Positions 9,073-20,324 of a stretch of 64,000 nucleotides of DNA are shown here, piece by piece (position 1 is the first letter of the stretch; each line of letters opens with the position of its first letter). The DNA comes from Przewalskia tangutica. Its lineage: Eukaryota > Streptophyta > Magnoliopsida > Solanales > Solanaceae. The translations under genes were made by a program, and so were the position numbers. The stretch is from contig CM056726.1 in NCBI GenBank assembly GCA_029844215.1, positions 37,875,001-37,939,000 on the forward strand, in the 5' to 3' direction. The notes below the pieces were generated by a model that was given only the letters and a program-made list of their open reading frames with translations, was not told where the DNA came from and did no database searches.

Positions 9073-12000
9073 TGTTATACCCCGTAGTTCCAGGGTATGT
9101 ATGTGAGGACGTACGTACGAGATTACGACAGAAATTTTGGAAAGAAAGAAAGATGTGATTTTTTCGACGGAAAAGTTTCCGGTTTTTGTGAAGAAAAAGG
9201 TTCGTTAATGGGAATTGGATTCCCAGATTTGGTATTTGGACTTCTTAGATTATATTAGAATTTTGAGATTTTATTTTCAGAAATGGTCACGTGGGACCCA
9301 CGGGAGAAATTTACGGTTTTGTGGGGCCCACTTTATTTTTGAGATTTTCGATATTTGGATATTTTTGAAAGACGAAATATTTTGGACGAGTCGGGGGGCG
9401 ACACGTGTCAACCCCCATGTGGCTCCTTGGCCGAAATTAAAGGGACAAGTGGATAGCCACTTGTCCCCTTGGCCGAATGGCCTTGACACTTGGTAGCCCA
9501 TTTCGTTGGCCATGTGGTGTGGTGGGACCCACACACACATGGCCCAATCTTGACCACACACCTTGCTTAGATCTTGGCCCTTGAATCCTCTATATATACC
9601 CCCTTAGGTTGTAGAGTATTTTCATCCACACTTGAAGACTTTTCCATAGCAAAATACTCCCTTAGCTTGTTCTCGTTTTTCCCTCCCCCTCTTGTGTAGA
9701 AATACTTGGAGTTTTATTGTATAATCCCAAATACATTGGCCTAGTATCCCTAGTAGTATTCCAAAGTTGTTTTAATACTAGGAGCCCGGAAATGCTACTT
9801 TATTCCAATAGTCGCAAAAGGAAACCCTAGAAAATCTTCATAAGCTTGGTTGAAGTGTTAAGAGAAGTTGTTTAGAAACTTCTAAGGGTCGCTTGGAGCG
9901 GGTTGGAGCGTAAGGAATTGGAGCTAAACGTTGCTCAGGATCGACTTATAAACTTGGATAATTTTTGGGCTTATCGAGGTAATGATCTATGTCCCCCTAT
10001 TGTAATTGGATATTACATGTTGTAGTAGTTATACTTGAGTATATTATATTGGAAGGATGATTATAAAGGATTGAATCAGATTTACATTGGACCAGACATG
10101 AGACTTGTGTAGTATTATTGTGAAGAATTGAACACGCCCGTTAGGCGTGTAATCCTCGAGTTGTTGGCACAGTAGCGGGCCTTGATAGGAGGAGATTTAT
10201 GTGGTTTCGGGGGGAGGTGCTGCCAATTTTCTGTAGAATAAGGAATCTTGTATTTAGAATATTCTACGAAGAGAGCTAGAAGTTGATAGATGTATTGTGG
10301 TTATTATAGGTGGATCTTCTACGCGCGGCATACTTGACTTGGCTTGTGGTTTAAGATAAAAAGGTATGTGATTCTTCCTATACTCTTGAGCATGATTGTT
10401 GTGAACTATATAGTACGGTAGACGTACGTGTGTGAAATGAATTTTGTTTGTTTAAAACATAAAGTGTTATAATGGCTTTATGGGAAGTTAGTTATAACGA
10501 CTTTATGAAGATAAAAGAAAGATTTGGTTTGATAAGACAACGACTTGATTTTGAAAGTTAAGAGACTTGATCTTGAAAGATAAGAGACTTGACTTATAAC
10601 AACTTGTTTTCGGAAAAGGAGAAGTAACTTGATTTAAGTATATGTTACTTGTTTTGAAAAGAATAAGTTAGTTGGGTTTTAAAAGAGTATACTTGATGTT
10701 GTTCTAAAAGAAAAGCACTTGGTTTAAAAAGTATAGAGTACTTGATTTTAAAAGCCTTGTAAAGATTTTTACGAAGGTGAAGTAATTTGGTTTTAAAAGT
10801 AAAATGTGTTTTCTTTATATACTACGAGTATTAGTATCGTGTGGCTTTTACGTAACAAGAGGTCTTTTTGAAAGAATGAAAGTATGTAGTATTTCGGATT
10901 GTTGATATAAAATGAAAGTACATTAAACTTGCCTATGCTTGTTGTGATAGCCTTGTTGTGCAAGTGTTGTGATTCTGTGCTACCGTGTCTCTCGGGGAGG
11001 ACCGGTTATCTGATTGATTGTTGGACATACTGACGTGTTGGATTTTCCACGAGTATGCGTCCACTATTGAGTATTATCTGGTTTTTTTCTTTTGGACATA
11101 CTGACGCGTTGGATTTTCCACGAGCGTCCACCTTGAGTATTATCTTGTTATTCCTTTGGACATGCTGACGCGATGGATGTTCCACGCACGCCCGAGGATG
11201 GTTTCATGGCCATGATTTCCGAGGTAAGATGCCGGGGCATGCGGTCATTGTGAGGGTTTTGTTATTTGTCCATGGACCGCTAATCCATGAAGCTTGCCGC
11301 GGTGACGAACAATCACGGGCTTGATTTGTACATGTGGTTACAGGCACACTTTAGATACTTGTCCTGGTCATTTCTCGTGTATCGGCAGGCTGCTGGTAGA
11401 TAGCGAGATACTTGCCTCGGCCATATCTCGTGAGACGGTTGGCTAGTGGCACGTTAGCTTTGGTACTTGCCTCGCCCGGGCGTGGCTAGCTTTTGAATCG
11501 TAATTAGCTTCCGCACTTGCCCGTGAAGTTTTATGACTAGCTTTTGGAACTGGTATAGGGCGATTCTACTTGGCCCGATCGGTTTAATGACGCAGGCAGG
11601 ATCTAGTGTTCAGGTTCACATATGGGTGTTGTTTTACATCATGTACTGCCGGCAGTGAGGAATGAGTTCCACGGGCATGAGTGATATTTTGGGCGTGAGT
11701 ATGTGTGAGTGATTATTCTGGGGATATGCGTCCCCTTACTTGACATAACTGTTTACTTATTTCGAAATGGTTTTATAAAATGATGAAATGTGATTTCATT
11801 GCAGTATTTTCGCCACATACTTGGTACCGTATCGACCTCTTTTCGGGGCCGTTCATGCCGCAGGTAGAGGTACACCAGTTGTTGATCCTCGCTCATAGGA
11901 TCGCAGTTCAGCGTTGGGAAGCTCCGTTTCTCCGGAGGCTTATCCTTTTGGTATAGTCCCATGTCATTGTAGATACTTGTACATTCGTGGTACGGGCCCC

Positions 12001-12236
12001 GTCCCGTCATAGATGTTGTTACATTCTTAGAGGTCCGTAATCTTGTAGTAGGAAGGGTTTGTAAAGGATTTTAACTGCTCGATTATATGTATATACATGG
12101 CGTGACCGCTGGTTATCCTGTTTTCTTATGTTGTCTCTTGTTTCTGTTTAAATTTTATTTCCGCTGATTTTCTCGATGTTGTTATCACTAGGGTGCCGTG
12201 GTAAGACACGATCCACGCCCGAGATCGGTCGTGACA
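9073..12236 (+). mobile_element. 5' LTR of N4 (3,164 bp)
   Basis: Starts TGTTATACCCCGTAG and ends GGTCGTGACA. The subterminal GTATGTATGTGAGGACGTACG, a U3 segment with GTCACGTGGGACCCAC (9287), GGGGCCCAC (9323) and GACACGTGTC (9400), and a TATA box at 9590 suggest a complete promoter. The last 50 bp differ from the sister LTR at CHG-type sites (for example 'aagacacgatccacgcc' against 'aaggcaccagtcacggg'). Confidence 0.92.
9590..9600 (+). promoter_or_regulatory. TATA box of N4 5' LTR
   Basis: CTATATATACC lies about 520 bp into the LTR, downstream of the G-box and GGGCCCAC motifs and followed by CT-rich sequence typical of a plant transcription start. The sister LTR has the same box at 14477-14487. 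This is a sequence-based prediction only. Confidence 0.7.
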
Positions 12237-12240
12237 AAAG

Positions 12241-12251
12241 TGGTATCGAGC
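12241..12251 (+). promoter_or_regulatory. Degenerate primer-binding site of N4
   Basis: Reads TGGTATCGAGC where N1, N6 and G have TGGTATCAGAGC. One base is lost at the CAG. N5 shows the same change at 26722-26732. Either the two copies share it by descent or it is a recurrent consensus error. Confidence 0.8.
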
Positions 12252-12432
12252 GCTTAATCCTCGGAAAGTGTCTACTGCATCGTGTCTAGTAGAGTTTTGA
12301 TTATCGGTGTTGTGCACCACATCTATAATCGAAGGCGTCGCAGGACATTTAGGATTAGTTTCCATTCTTCTCACTCGAGATCGCGGCCTGTGTTGTAAGT
12401 TGGACTCTCCGACGTATTCGTTTGTACCGATT

Positions 12433-12990
12433 ATGCCTCGCGAAAGGCAACCAGGCCCGGATGGGCAAGGCGCAGAGGAGCTACGAGTTTAACACGTAGG
12501 TTGCGAGGCACAGCCCGGTCATTACGAGATAGTACTTCAGACGACGAGTTTTATGACGCCGCTAGCCCCAGCAGAGTTTAGAGCGGCAGCGCTTTCACGA
12601 GGCCACGATACGAGCCTCGCATCCACGGCGAGCCGAGGATATGAGTTCAAGGAGATAGCCCAGTTACTAGCTAGGCTGGTGGCTGGGAATGAGAACGGAC
12701 GGGAGCCGGTGGTTCCGGCAGTACCAGTGGTTCACCCTAGATCCGATAATCTGAGACTTCGGGATTTCTTGAGTTGCAGTTCGCCAGAGTTCTATGGATA
12801 GAGAGCTGAGGATGATCCTCAGGGTGTCGTGCTAGTTTGGGAGATTGTTATGCTTACGGCCAACAGGGCCATTTGGTGAGAGGTTGTCCGACCAGAGGTA
12901 GCACAGATGTAGAGACTCAGCCTTCGGGATCGGTGGCTGGTTCATCGCCTTATATAGCTAGGCGCCCTGCAGGGCAGGATTATGGTTAGA
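12433..12990 (+). pseudogene. gag remnant of N4
   Basis: Starts ATGCCTCGCGAAAGGCAACC, the equivalent of the G gag start. From 12553 an 82-codon stretch keeps the order EIAQLLARLVAG, VVPAVPVVHPRSD and LRLRDFLSCSSPEFYG, matching residues near 80-130 of the G gag. A stop follows, and the capsid core is deleted. A zinc knuckle at 12846-12887 reads CYAYGQQGHLVRGC: the second Cys of the CX2CX4HX4C motif is Tyr. The product would not be a functional capsid or nucleocapsid protein. Confidence 0.82.
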
Positions 12991-13923
12991 GCGACAAAGG
13001 GAAAGTGAGGCAGTAGTTGCAGAGATATCTTTAGCCCTTAAGAGACTTGTTTATGTTGTTATGATGGGTACATGTTAGGTGCTATGTACGGATAGCATTG
13101 TGTTAAGTGTGAATTAGAAAACATGGGCAGTTGAGAAAGGGTAAGTATGGGGACATGGAAGGTGTGAACCTTAGAATATTACACGTTGAGACCTTAGATG
13201 TAAGGTCGTCCTGAGAAAAAGATTTTTACGGTTAGTCTTTGTCGAAACACTTGGTATGCGTGAAATGTATTAAGGGATAATTCCTTGGGTTGTGTAAGAT
13301 GAGAGTGGTAGCTTTCAGGACTTGTGTAGGTAAGGTTGTTCCGGATCGGGGAACAAGAGTCTGGTGCGATTATGGGTCGGGTTGAGGACCATTCGCGGGT
13401 CAACCCGCAACCCGGTTTGGGGTGGGGTCAGTTCGAGGTGGTCCCTCCAGGTGGTAGGGTCACGAGGGTGCTAAGCCCAAGTTTAGGTAACCATCGTATG
13501 AGTTCGTGGATGTGTTCGACCAGAATCGAATCGTGAAGGCCGGGAATGGCCTTGAGGGAATTTGAGGCTAGTAAGATGACCAAGTTTGGAGGTGGTAACC
13601 TGTGGTCAGGAAATCGCCGGATCAAGTGTGGTATGTGTACTAGAAAGAGTTCGGGTGTACGAGAAAGGGACGACGAGTAAGAAGAGAAGCGAACAATGTG
13701 TTATGAGAACGGAAGTGATCATTTCTTTTGTGAAGTGAAGATGTGAAGGGAGTATCCTTTAGACCATGGGTGTGAGCTTTTTGTGATGTTAGAGGTGTTT
13801 CCTCGTTGGCTTGGATTTGAGTTTTGCGCACATGTTATATTCTGGCCATTGGTGGCATGATCGGTTTTGTAAGTATAGCAGTGGAAACTATATCGGCGCT
13901 TGTACGTTTGGAGACTTAGAAGG
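12991..13923 (+). other. Non-coding internal block of N4
   Basis: Shows no pol similarity in any frame. It contains the perfect palindrome GCGGGTCAACCCGC at 13395-13408, also found in N5 (25388-25401) and N6 (44957-44970). The surrounding text 'gggtcgggttgagg' is shared in diverged form. The block occupies the place where pol would be in an autonomous element. Confidence 0.75.
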
Positions 13924-13942
13924 AACATTCGGGACGAATGTT
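13924..13942 (+). repeat. Perfect palindrome just before the PPT of N4
   Basis: AACATTCG-GGA-CGAATGTT: two 8-base arms with a 3-base loop, four bases before the polypurine tract. The same 19-mer (reverse complement) occurs at 24223-24241 in N5 and 44030-44048 in N6, with no arm mismatch in any copy. Confidence 0.95.
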
Positions 13943-13945
13943 TCT

Positions 13946-13958
13946 AAGGAGGGAAGAA
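13946..13958 (+). promoter_or_regulatory. Polypurine tract of N4
   Basis: AAGGAGGGAAGAA directly abuts the 3' LTR at 13959. It is the expected primer for plus-strand DNA synthesis. Confidence 0.93.
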
Positions 13959-16900
13959 TGTTATACCCCGTAGTTCCAGGGTATGTATGTGAGGACGTAC
14001 GTACGAGATTACGACAGAAATTTTGGAAAGAAAGAAAGATGTGATTTTTTCGACGAAAAAGTTTCCGATTTTTGTGAAGAAAAAGGTTCGTTAATGGGAA
14101 TTGGATTCCCAGATTTGGTATTTGGACTTCTTAGATTATATTAGAATTTTGAGATTTTATTTTCGGAAATGGTCACGTGGGACCCACGGGAGAAATTTAC
14201 GGTTTTGTGGGGCCCACTTTGTTTTTGAGATTTTCGATATTTTGGATATTTTCGGAAGACGAAATATTTTGGACGAGTCGGGGGGCGACACGTGTCAAAC
14301 CCCATGTGGCACCTTGGCCGAAATTGGAGGGACAAGTGGCTAGCCACTTGTCCCCTTGGCCGAATGGCCTTGACACTTGGTAGCCCATTTCGTTGGCCAT
14401 GTGGTGTGGTGGGACCCATACACACATGGCCCAATCTTGACCACACACCTTGCTTAGATCTTGGCCCTTGAATCCTCTATATATACCCCCTTAGGTTGAA
14501 GAGTATTTTCATCCACACTTGAAGACTTTTCCATAGCAAAATACTCCCTTCCTTAGCTTGTTCTCGTTTTTCCCTCCCCCTCTTGTGTAGAAATCCTTGG
14601 AGTTTTATTGTATAATCCCAAATACATTGACCTAGTATCCCTAGTAGTATTCCAAAGTTGTTTTAATACTAGGAGCCCAGAAATGCTACTTTATTCCAAT
14701 AGTCGCAAAACGAAACCCTAGAAAATCTTCATAAGCTTGGTTGAAGTGTTAAGAGAAGTTGTTTAGAAACTTCTAAGGGTCGCTTGGAGCGGGTTGGAGC
14801 GTAAGGAATTGGAGCTAAACGTTGCTCAGGATCGACTTATAAACTTGGATAATTTTTGGGCTTATCGAGGTAATGATCTATGTCCCCCTATTGTAATTGG
14901 ATATTACATGTTGTAGTAGTTATACTTGAGTATATTATATTGGAAGGATGATTATAAAGGATTGAATCAGATTTACATTGACCGTCAGACATGACTTGTG
15001 TAGTATTATTGTGAAGGAATTGAACACGCCCGTTAGACGTGTAATCCTCGAGTTGTCGCCAGTAGCGGGCCTTGATAGGAGGAGATTTATGTGGTTTCGT
15101 GGGGAGGTGTCGCTAATTTTCTCAGAGAATAAGGAATCTTGTATTTAGAATATTCTACGAAGAGAGCTAGAAGTTGATAGATGTATTGTGGTTATTATAG
15201 GTGGATCTTCTACGCGCGGCATACTTGACTTGGCTTGTGGTTTAAGATAAAAAGGTATGTGATTCTTCCTATACTCTTGAGCATGATTGTTGTGAACTAT
15301 ATAGTACGGTAGACGTACGTGTGTGAAATGAATTTTGTTTGTTTAAAACATAAAGTGTTATAATGGCTTTATGGGAAGTTAGTTATAACGACTTTATGAA
15401 GATAAAAGAAAGATTTGGTTTTGACAGTACAACGACTTGATTTTGAAAGTTAAGAGACTTGATCTTGAAAGATAAGAGACTTGACTTATAACAACTTGTT
15501 TTCGGAAAAGGAGAAGTAACTTGATTTAAGTATATGTTACTTGTTTTGAAAAGAATAAGTTAGTTGGGTTTTAAAAGAGTATACTTGATGTTGTTCTAAA
15601 AGAAAAGCACTTGGTTTAAAAAGTATAGAGTACTTGATTTTAAAAGCCTTGTAAAGATTTTTACGAAGGTGAAGTAATTTGGTTTTAAAAGTAAAATGTG
15701 TTTTCTTTATATACTACGAGTATTAGTATCGTGTGGCTTTTACGTAACAAGAGGTCTTTTTGAAAGAATGAAAGTATGTAGTATTTCGGATTGTTGATAT
15801 AAAATGAAAGTACATTAAACTTGTCTATGCTTGTTGTGATAGCCTTGTTGTGCAAGTGTTGTGATTATGTGCTACCGTGTCTCTCGGGGAGGACCGGTTA
15901 TCTGATTGATTGTTGGACATACTGGCGCGTTGGATTTTCCACGAGTATGCCCCACTATCGAGTATTATCCGTTATTTCTTTTCGACATACCGACGCGCTG
16001 GATTTTCCACGAGTACGCGTCCACCTCGAGTATTATCTTGTTATTCCTTGGACATGCCGACGCGATGGATGTTCCACGCACGCGCCCGCAGGATGGTTTC
16101 ATGGCCATGCTTTCCGAGGTAAGATGCCGGGGCATGCGGTCATTGTGAGGGTTTTGTTATTTGTCCATGGACCGCTAATCCATGAAGCTTGCCGCGGTGA
16201 CGAACAATCATGGGCTTGATTTGTACATGTGGTTACAGGCACACTTTAGATACTTGTCCTGGTCATTTCTCGTGTATCGGCAGGCTGCTGGTAGATAGCT
16301 TGAGATACTTGCCTCGGTCATATCTCGTGAGACGGTTGGCTAGGGTATGTTAGCTTTGGTACTTGGCTCGGCCAGTTGCGTGGCTAGCTTTTGGATCTGG
16401 TAATTAGCTTCTGTACCTTGCCCGTGAAGTTTTATGACTAGCTTTTGGAACTGGTATAGGGCGATTCTACTCGCCCGACGGCGAATGACGCAGTGTGATC
16501 TAGTGTTCAGTTCACATATGTGTTGTTTTACATCATGTCACGGCAGCTGAGGAATGAGTTCCACGCATGAGTGATATTTTGGGCGAGACCCATAGTTATG
16601 TGTGAGTGATTATTCGAGATACGCGCCCCTCTTACTTGACATAACTGCTTACTTATTTCAAATGGTTTTATAAAATGATGAAATGTGATTTCATTGCGCA
16701 TTTTCGCCACATACTTGGTACCTGTGTACTGACCTCCTTCGGGGGGCTGCGTTCATGCCGCAGGTAGAGGTACACCAGTTGTTGATCCTCGCTCATAGGA
16801 TCGCAGTTCAGCGTTGGGAAGCTCCGTTTCTCCGGAGGCTTATCCTTTTGGTATAGTCCCCTGTTATTGTAGATACTTGTACATTCAGGGGTATGGCGGG

Positions 16901-17150
16901 GCCCTGTCCCGTTATAGATGTTGTTACATTCTTAGAGGTCTGTAGTACTGTAGTGGGCAGGGTTTGTAAAGGATTTTAACTGTTCAGTTATATGTATATA
17001 CATGAAGGTGACCGTTTTGGTTAGCCTGTTTTCTTATGTTGTTTCTTGTTTCCTGTTTAAATTTTATTTCTGCTAATTTTCTCTGATGTTGTTATCACTA
17101 GGGTGCCCGGGGTAAGGCACCAGTCACGGGCCCGAGATCGGGTCGTGATA
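13959..17150 (+). mobile_element. 3' LTR of N4 (3,192 bp)
   Basis: Very close to 9073-12236 throughout. It ends CGTGATA at 17150: the expected terminal CA has become TA, shown by the following CAATC duplication. Differences from the sister LTR are enriched in small C/G indels and CTG/TCG-type swaps, for example near 15050-15120 and 16330-16570. ORFs of up to 132 codons here (15821-16219 and others) are fortuitous open frames in the LTR. Confidence 0.92.
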
Positions 17151-17430
17151 CAATCTACTATGCAAGTAGATCTCTCAATGAAGCTTAAAATAACTACACG
17201 GTGACGGAGTAAGAGTTGTTTGCCATTGTCTTTGCTTTTGAAAAGTTTTGGTCTTACCTATGGGGTTCTAAAGTGGTGGTGTATGCCAATCGTGCAACCC
17301 TCCGATACTTAATGGTAAAGAAAGACATGAAGCCATGCTTGATTAGGTGGGTACTCCTTCTACAAGAGTTTGACTTTGAGATCAAAGATTGAAAAGGTTG
17401 TGAGAACCAAGTAGCAGACCATTTGTCATA
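17151..17430 (+). pseudogene. Athila RNase H fragment, part 2
   Basis: Continues the frame cut by N4. It starts with the duplicated CAATC, then 'tactatgcaagtagatctctcaatgaag', and runs to the end of RNase H (matching 33388-33650). In-frame stops (for example 'aagcttaaa') show it was already dead. Similarity ends near 17430 ('gcagaccatttgtcat'). Confidence 0.87.
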
Positions 17431-18385
17431 AATCCATGTCCCAAATCAGTATAGAAGTAGTCAATACTTTATATCAGAACATCAATATGAATTCATATCC
17501 TATATCATGTATTAAAATATGAATTCTCAGTTCCTTATTGTAAATTAGTAACAACTACAACACTCATAATCAATTCATGTTCAATATTTCATATCAGTAT
17601 ATTTCAGTATTCCAGTATCATGTTGAGCACCTGTATTTTGGGCCCAAGGCCACAAATTTTGTATATGTATACTTGGGCCTAATGCCACATATTTGTGCAC
17701 ACTTATTGGGTCTAAGGCCACAATTATTATTATTTCAGTTAAACATGCGACTCTCCATTTCAGTACAAGAAATATTCTTATTATTTGCTTCCTCGTCGCT
17801 TATCAATTATCAATTTCAATTTCAAGATAATATATGTTTATTGATTTGGGTTGCCTTTTCTTGAGCACCCCATGACTATTTATTCTTTTAGTTGTTTTAC
17901 ATTCAAGATAATTCAAATGTACTAACATCCCCGTTTCATGGGCCTCGCACTTCACTGTAATGTTGAGTTTTAGGATGATGAATCTACTCAGTAGGACTGC
18001 TTCGGTATTAGCTGCTTGGTGAGCCCCATCTCATTCGGAGTGTCAGTCTATCATTTCATTATTACATTTTATGATAGAGGTATGACAGGGCCTTGTCTTG
18101 GTAGACAATTTTCAGTTAGACTCATGTTAGAAGTTTCATAGACTAGACTAGTTCAGTATGTCAGACATGTCAGTATTACTATTTTCATACTTGTGATATT
18201 TTCAGACTATTTCCACAATATACTTTCTGCTTATAAATTTAGAAGTTTGAATTACATATTTTTAAATCATTACTATAGTATATTTTGACCCCCGTGTTGA
18301 TTCAGCATCCATGTGGTTCGCTCGGTCATATGCAGATATGCATCGAGTTTTGTGTTTCTCTTAGGATATAGTTCGGGGCGTTACA
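17431..18385 (+). other. AT-rich, LTR-like segment
   Basis: No coding similarity. It contains three variants of a 'gggcc(t/c)aaggccaca' phrase near 17640-17725 and ends 'gttcggggcgttaca', which resembles a Ty3/gypsy LTR terminus. I found neither a matching TG start with a target duplication nor a second copy in the window, so a solo LTR or LTR fragment is only a suggestion. Confidence 0.4.
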
Positions 18386-18840
18386 ATTGAATCTTGCCCA
18401 GTTGTTTATCCGAGCAAAGTATGAAGGAAATAATACCTCTTCCAAGATTTTGTCTCAAAAGTTTGGCTTCATATTTTTTACCGGTATGCATTCGGATTAT
18501 TGCTAAAGCCAATAAAGCTTATGAACTAAAAAAATATTAAGTCCTTAAGTATGGACTATCGTCAAAGCTGAAACAAAATCACTAATGTTCTAAGGCACAT
18601 TTTAATGGCACTAGATCGAATGAATCCAGCCTTTATAGAAGACATTGAATTGTCTAAAAAGTTGAGAATAAGTAAAATTCCAATAGTATGTGATTTGTCT
18701 AGAAATTATGGCATATTTGATACCTATTTCATGGATTATTATTGTCCTTTATGTGTTTGTAGTAGATGTTTCTTATGTTATTTTAGTTTTATAGGATTTT
18801 TACATTGAGATACCAAAAGTGGAGAAATGTGCTGACATGG
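18386..18840. other. Unassigned AT-rich sequence
   Basis: No recognisable domain, LTR terminus or repeat shared with the rest of the window. The 67-codon frame at 18605 has no family resemblance. It may be the outer part of the Athila LTR that follows. Confidence 0.4.
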
Positions 18841-20205
18841 ATAAAATGCTGAAAAATATAAAGTGTTGAGAAGGTCACTTCTGCGGACCGCAGAACCAGA
18901 CTACAGACCGTATAATGGTAGCCAAAGCTATAGAAATAGATAGTGAGAAGAAGACTCCAGAGCCCTGAAGTGCAACCCATTCTGCAGTCCGCACTTCCGT
19001 TCTGCGGATTGTAATTTAGTCTGCGAACCACTGCTTCAGTGCAGGTCCAGCTAAGATTGTGAAGTCTCATAGCACTTCTGCGGATCGCATTCCAATTCCA
19101 CAGTCCACACTTTCTGCCGCAATTCCAGATAGTTCAAATCAAGACCCACTCTGTGAACCCTAATCCTATTCTGCGGACCGTAAAACTATTATGTGGTCCC
19201 CTTCTACGGTCGCAGAGTGGCATATGGTGGCATTTTTATAATTTTGTGTAGTTCAAAAATTGGGTTCCTATATATACTTACCTAGGGTTTTGTGATTTGA
19301 CACATTTATTCCTATCACTCTAGTCACTTTTTGGATATTCCTTGTATCTTGTCTTATAGACACGTTATTTACAATTCATCTTTAGTGCTTTGTTCCACAA
19401 GATTCTTGGTCCATTGTGTAAATACAACCCATTATTTATATTAAATCATTGTAAGTCTTTTTATGTTCATTATGTCTTGTAGCATTTATTTTCTTGTTAT
19501 GCATTTATTATTTGACATGAGTGGCTAGTTTTAGGTTGGGATTGTGATAAAATAATGAAATGTGGTAGTTGGGGTAAGTTATAAAACATGAAAAGGGTGT
19601 ATTAATATGGGATTAAACCACCCCTCACTATTAATGTTTAAGAGTTGGTTGCAAACATCTCTTTCTTGCCTATTGTCTCTAGTCAAACTTGAAAAAAGAT
19701 ACTAGAGTTTAGGAAAGGGGTAGGTTGACTAGGACTTGGGGATTTAAATCCCATTTAATGATTCCCAACTTTTATTAGAAGGTAATCAACTAAGGGTAAT
19801 GATGTGTGTTCATATTTGTCACACTTTAGAGCTTGAGAAAGCCTCAAGTGAGATTCGGTGGGTCAATTGAGAAATCCCCATCAAGATAATAGTCCGCATA
19901 CCACACTAATACACCCACTTAAGGATAAACCCAACATTGATTTCATGAATTAAGTAACAACCCTAACATCTCATTTACTTGATAAATTAACCATTAATTG
20001 GATTGATAACTTGAGTAGTTAAAACAAACAAACAAATTGGTTACCATATGAATTATGAGTAAAGTGATTAGTAAAGCCATAATATAAATGTGAATAGTAC
20101 AATTTCTCATTGTATTCCTTGTGGGATTCAACCCCAACCTAATTGGGTTACTATATTTTACAATGGCCATGTTATACTATATAAGGTGTAATTTGGGCGA
20201 GATCA
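18841..20205 (+). mobile_element. 5' LTR of the large Athila element (left edge uncertain)
   Basis: The right edge is set by the tRNA-Asp PBS at 20211; the LTR would end ...GATCA at 20205. It contains an array of degenerate TGCGGACCGCA palindromes (18880-19220), a TATA box (CCTATATATACTT near 19270) and a long AT-rich U5-like tail. No intact matching LTR is found at the 3' side, although related palindrome arrays occur at 34650-34900 and 37480-37640. The left edge is not determined. Confidence 0.6.
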
Positions 20206-20210
20206 AATTT

Positions 20211-20229
20211 TGGCATCGTTGTCGGGGAA
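20211..20229 (+). promoter_or_regulatory. Primer-binding site, tRNA-Asp type (Athila)
   Basis: Reads TGGCATCGTTGTCGGGGAA. The usual Athila/Tat site is TGGCGCCGTTGCCGGGGA, so the differences are GC to AT and C to T, consistent with decay of methylated cytosines. It marks the element start independently of the coding evidence. Confidence 0.85.
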
Positions 20230-20324
20230 TACGGTCTTGAAATTTTCTATTTGTAGTATTATTACTTTGCTAAGATCTTTATTTCTAAATTTACGGTTAC
20301 TTGCTATTTTGTGTTGTAGGTGTT

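Larger units (their letters stand above)
9073..17150 (+). mobile_element. N4: complete non-autonomous Ty3/gypsy LTR retrotransposon (8,078 bp)
   Basis: LTR 9073-12236, internal region 12237-13958 (1,722 bp), LTR 13959-17150. It has a PBS for tRNA-Met, a gag remnant, a non-coding block, a palindrome and a PPT, but no pol. Its 5-bp target duplication CAATC is perfect. It is inserted into an Athila RNase H region. The LTR:internal ratio (6.4 kb to 1.7 kb) is that of a large-LTR non-autonomous derivative with gag sequence. The enzymes must come from elsewhere; G has the closest LTR and gag in the window. Confidence 0.93.

Noticed and set aside
9215..9561. ORFs on both strands at 9215-9561 and 14101-14448 as a conserved gene pair
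   Set aside because: Conservation is due to the two LTRs of one element. Both strands are open because of palindromic promoter motifs.
15821..16219. 132-codon ORF and two overlapping ORFs in the N4 3' LTR
   Set aside because: They are created by repeats of 'ttggattttccacgag'; the sister LTR does not keep the frame, and no domain or start context is seen.
17431..18385. Solo LTR between 17431 and 18385
   Set aside because: An LTR-like end (GGGGCGTTACA) is present, but no matching start with a 5-bp duplication was found, so it is reported only as LTR-like.
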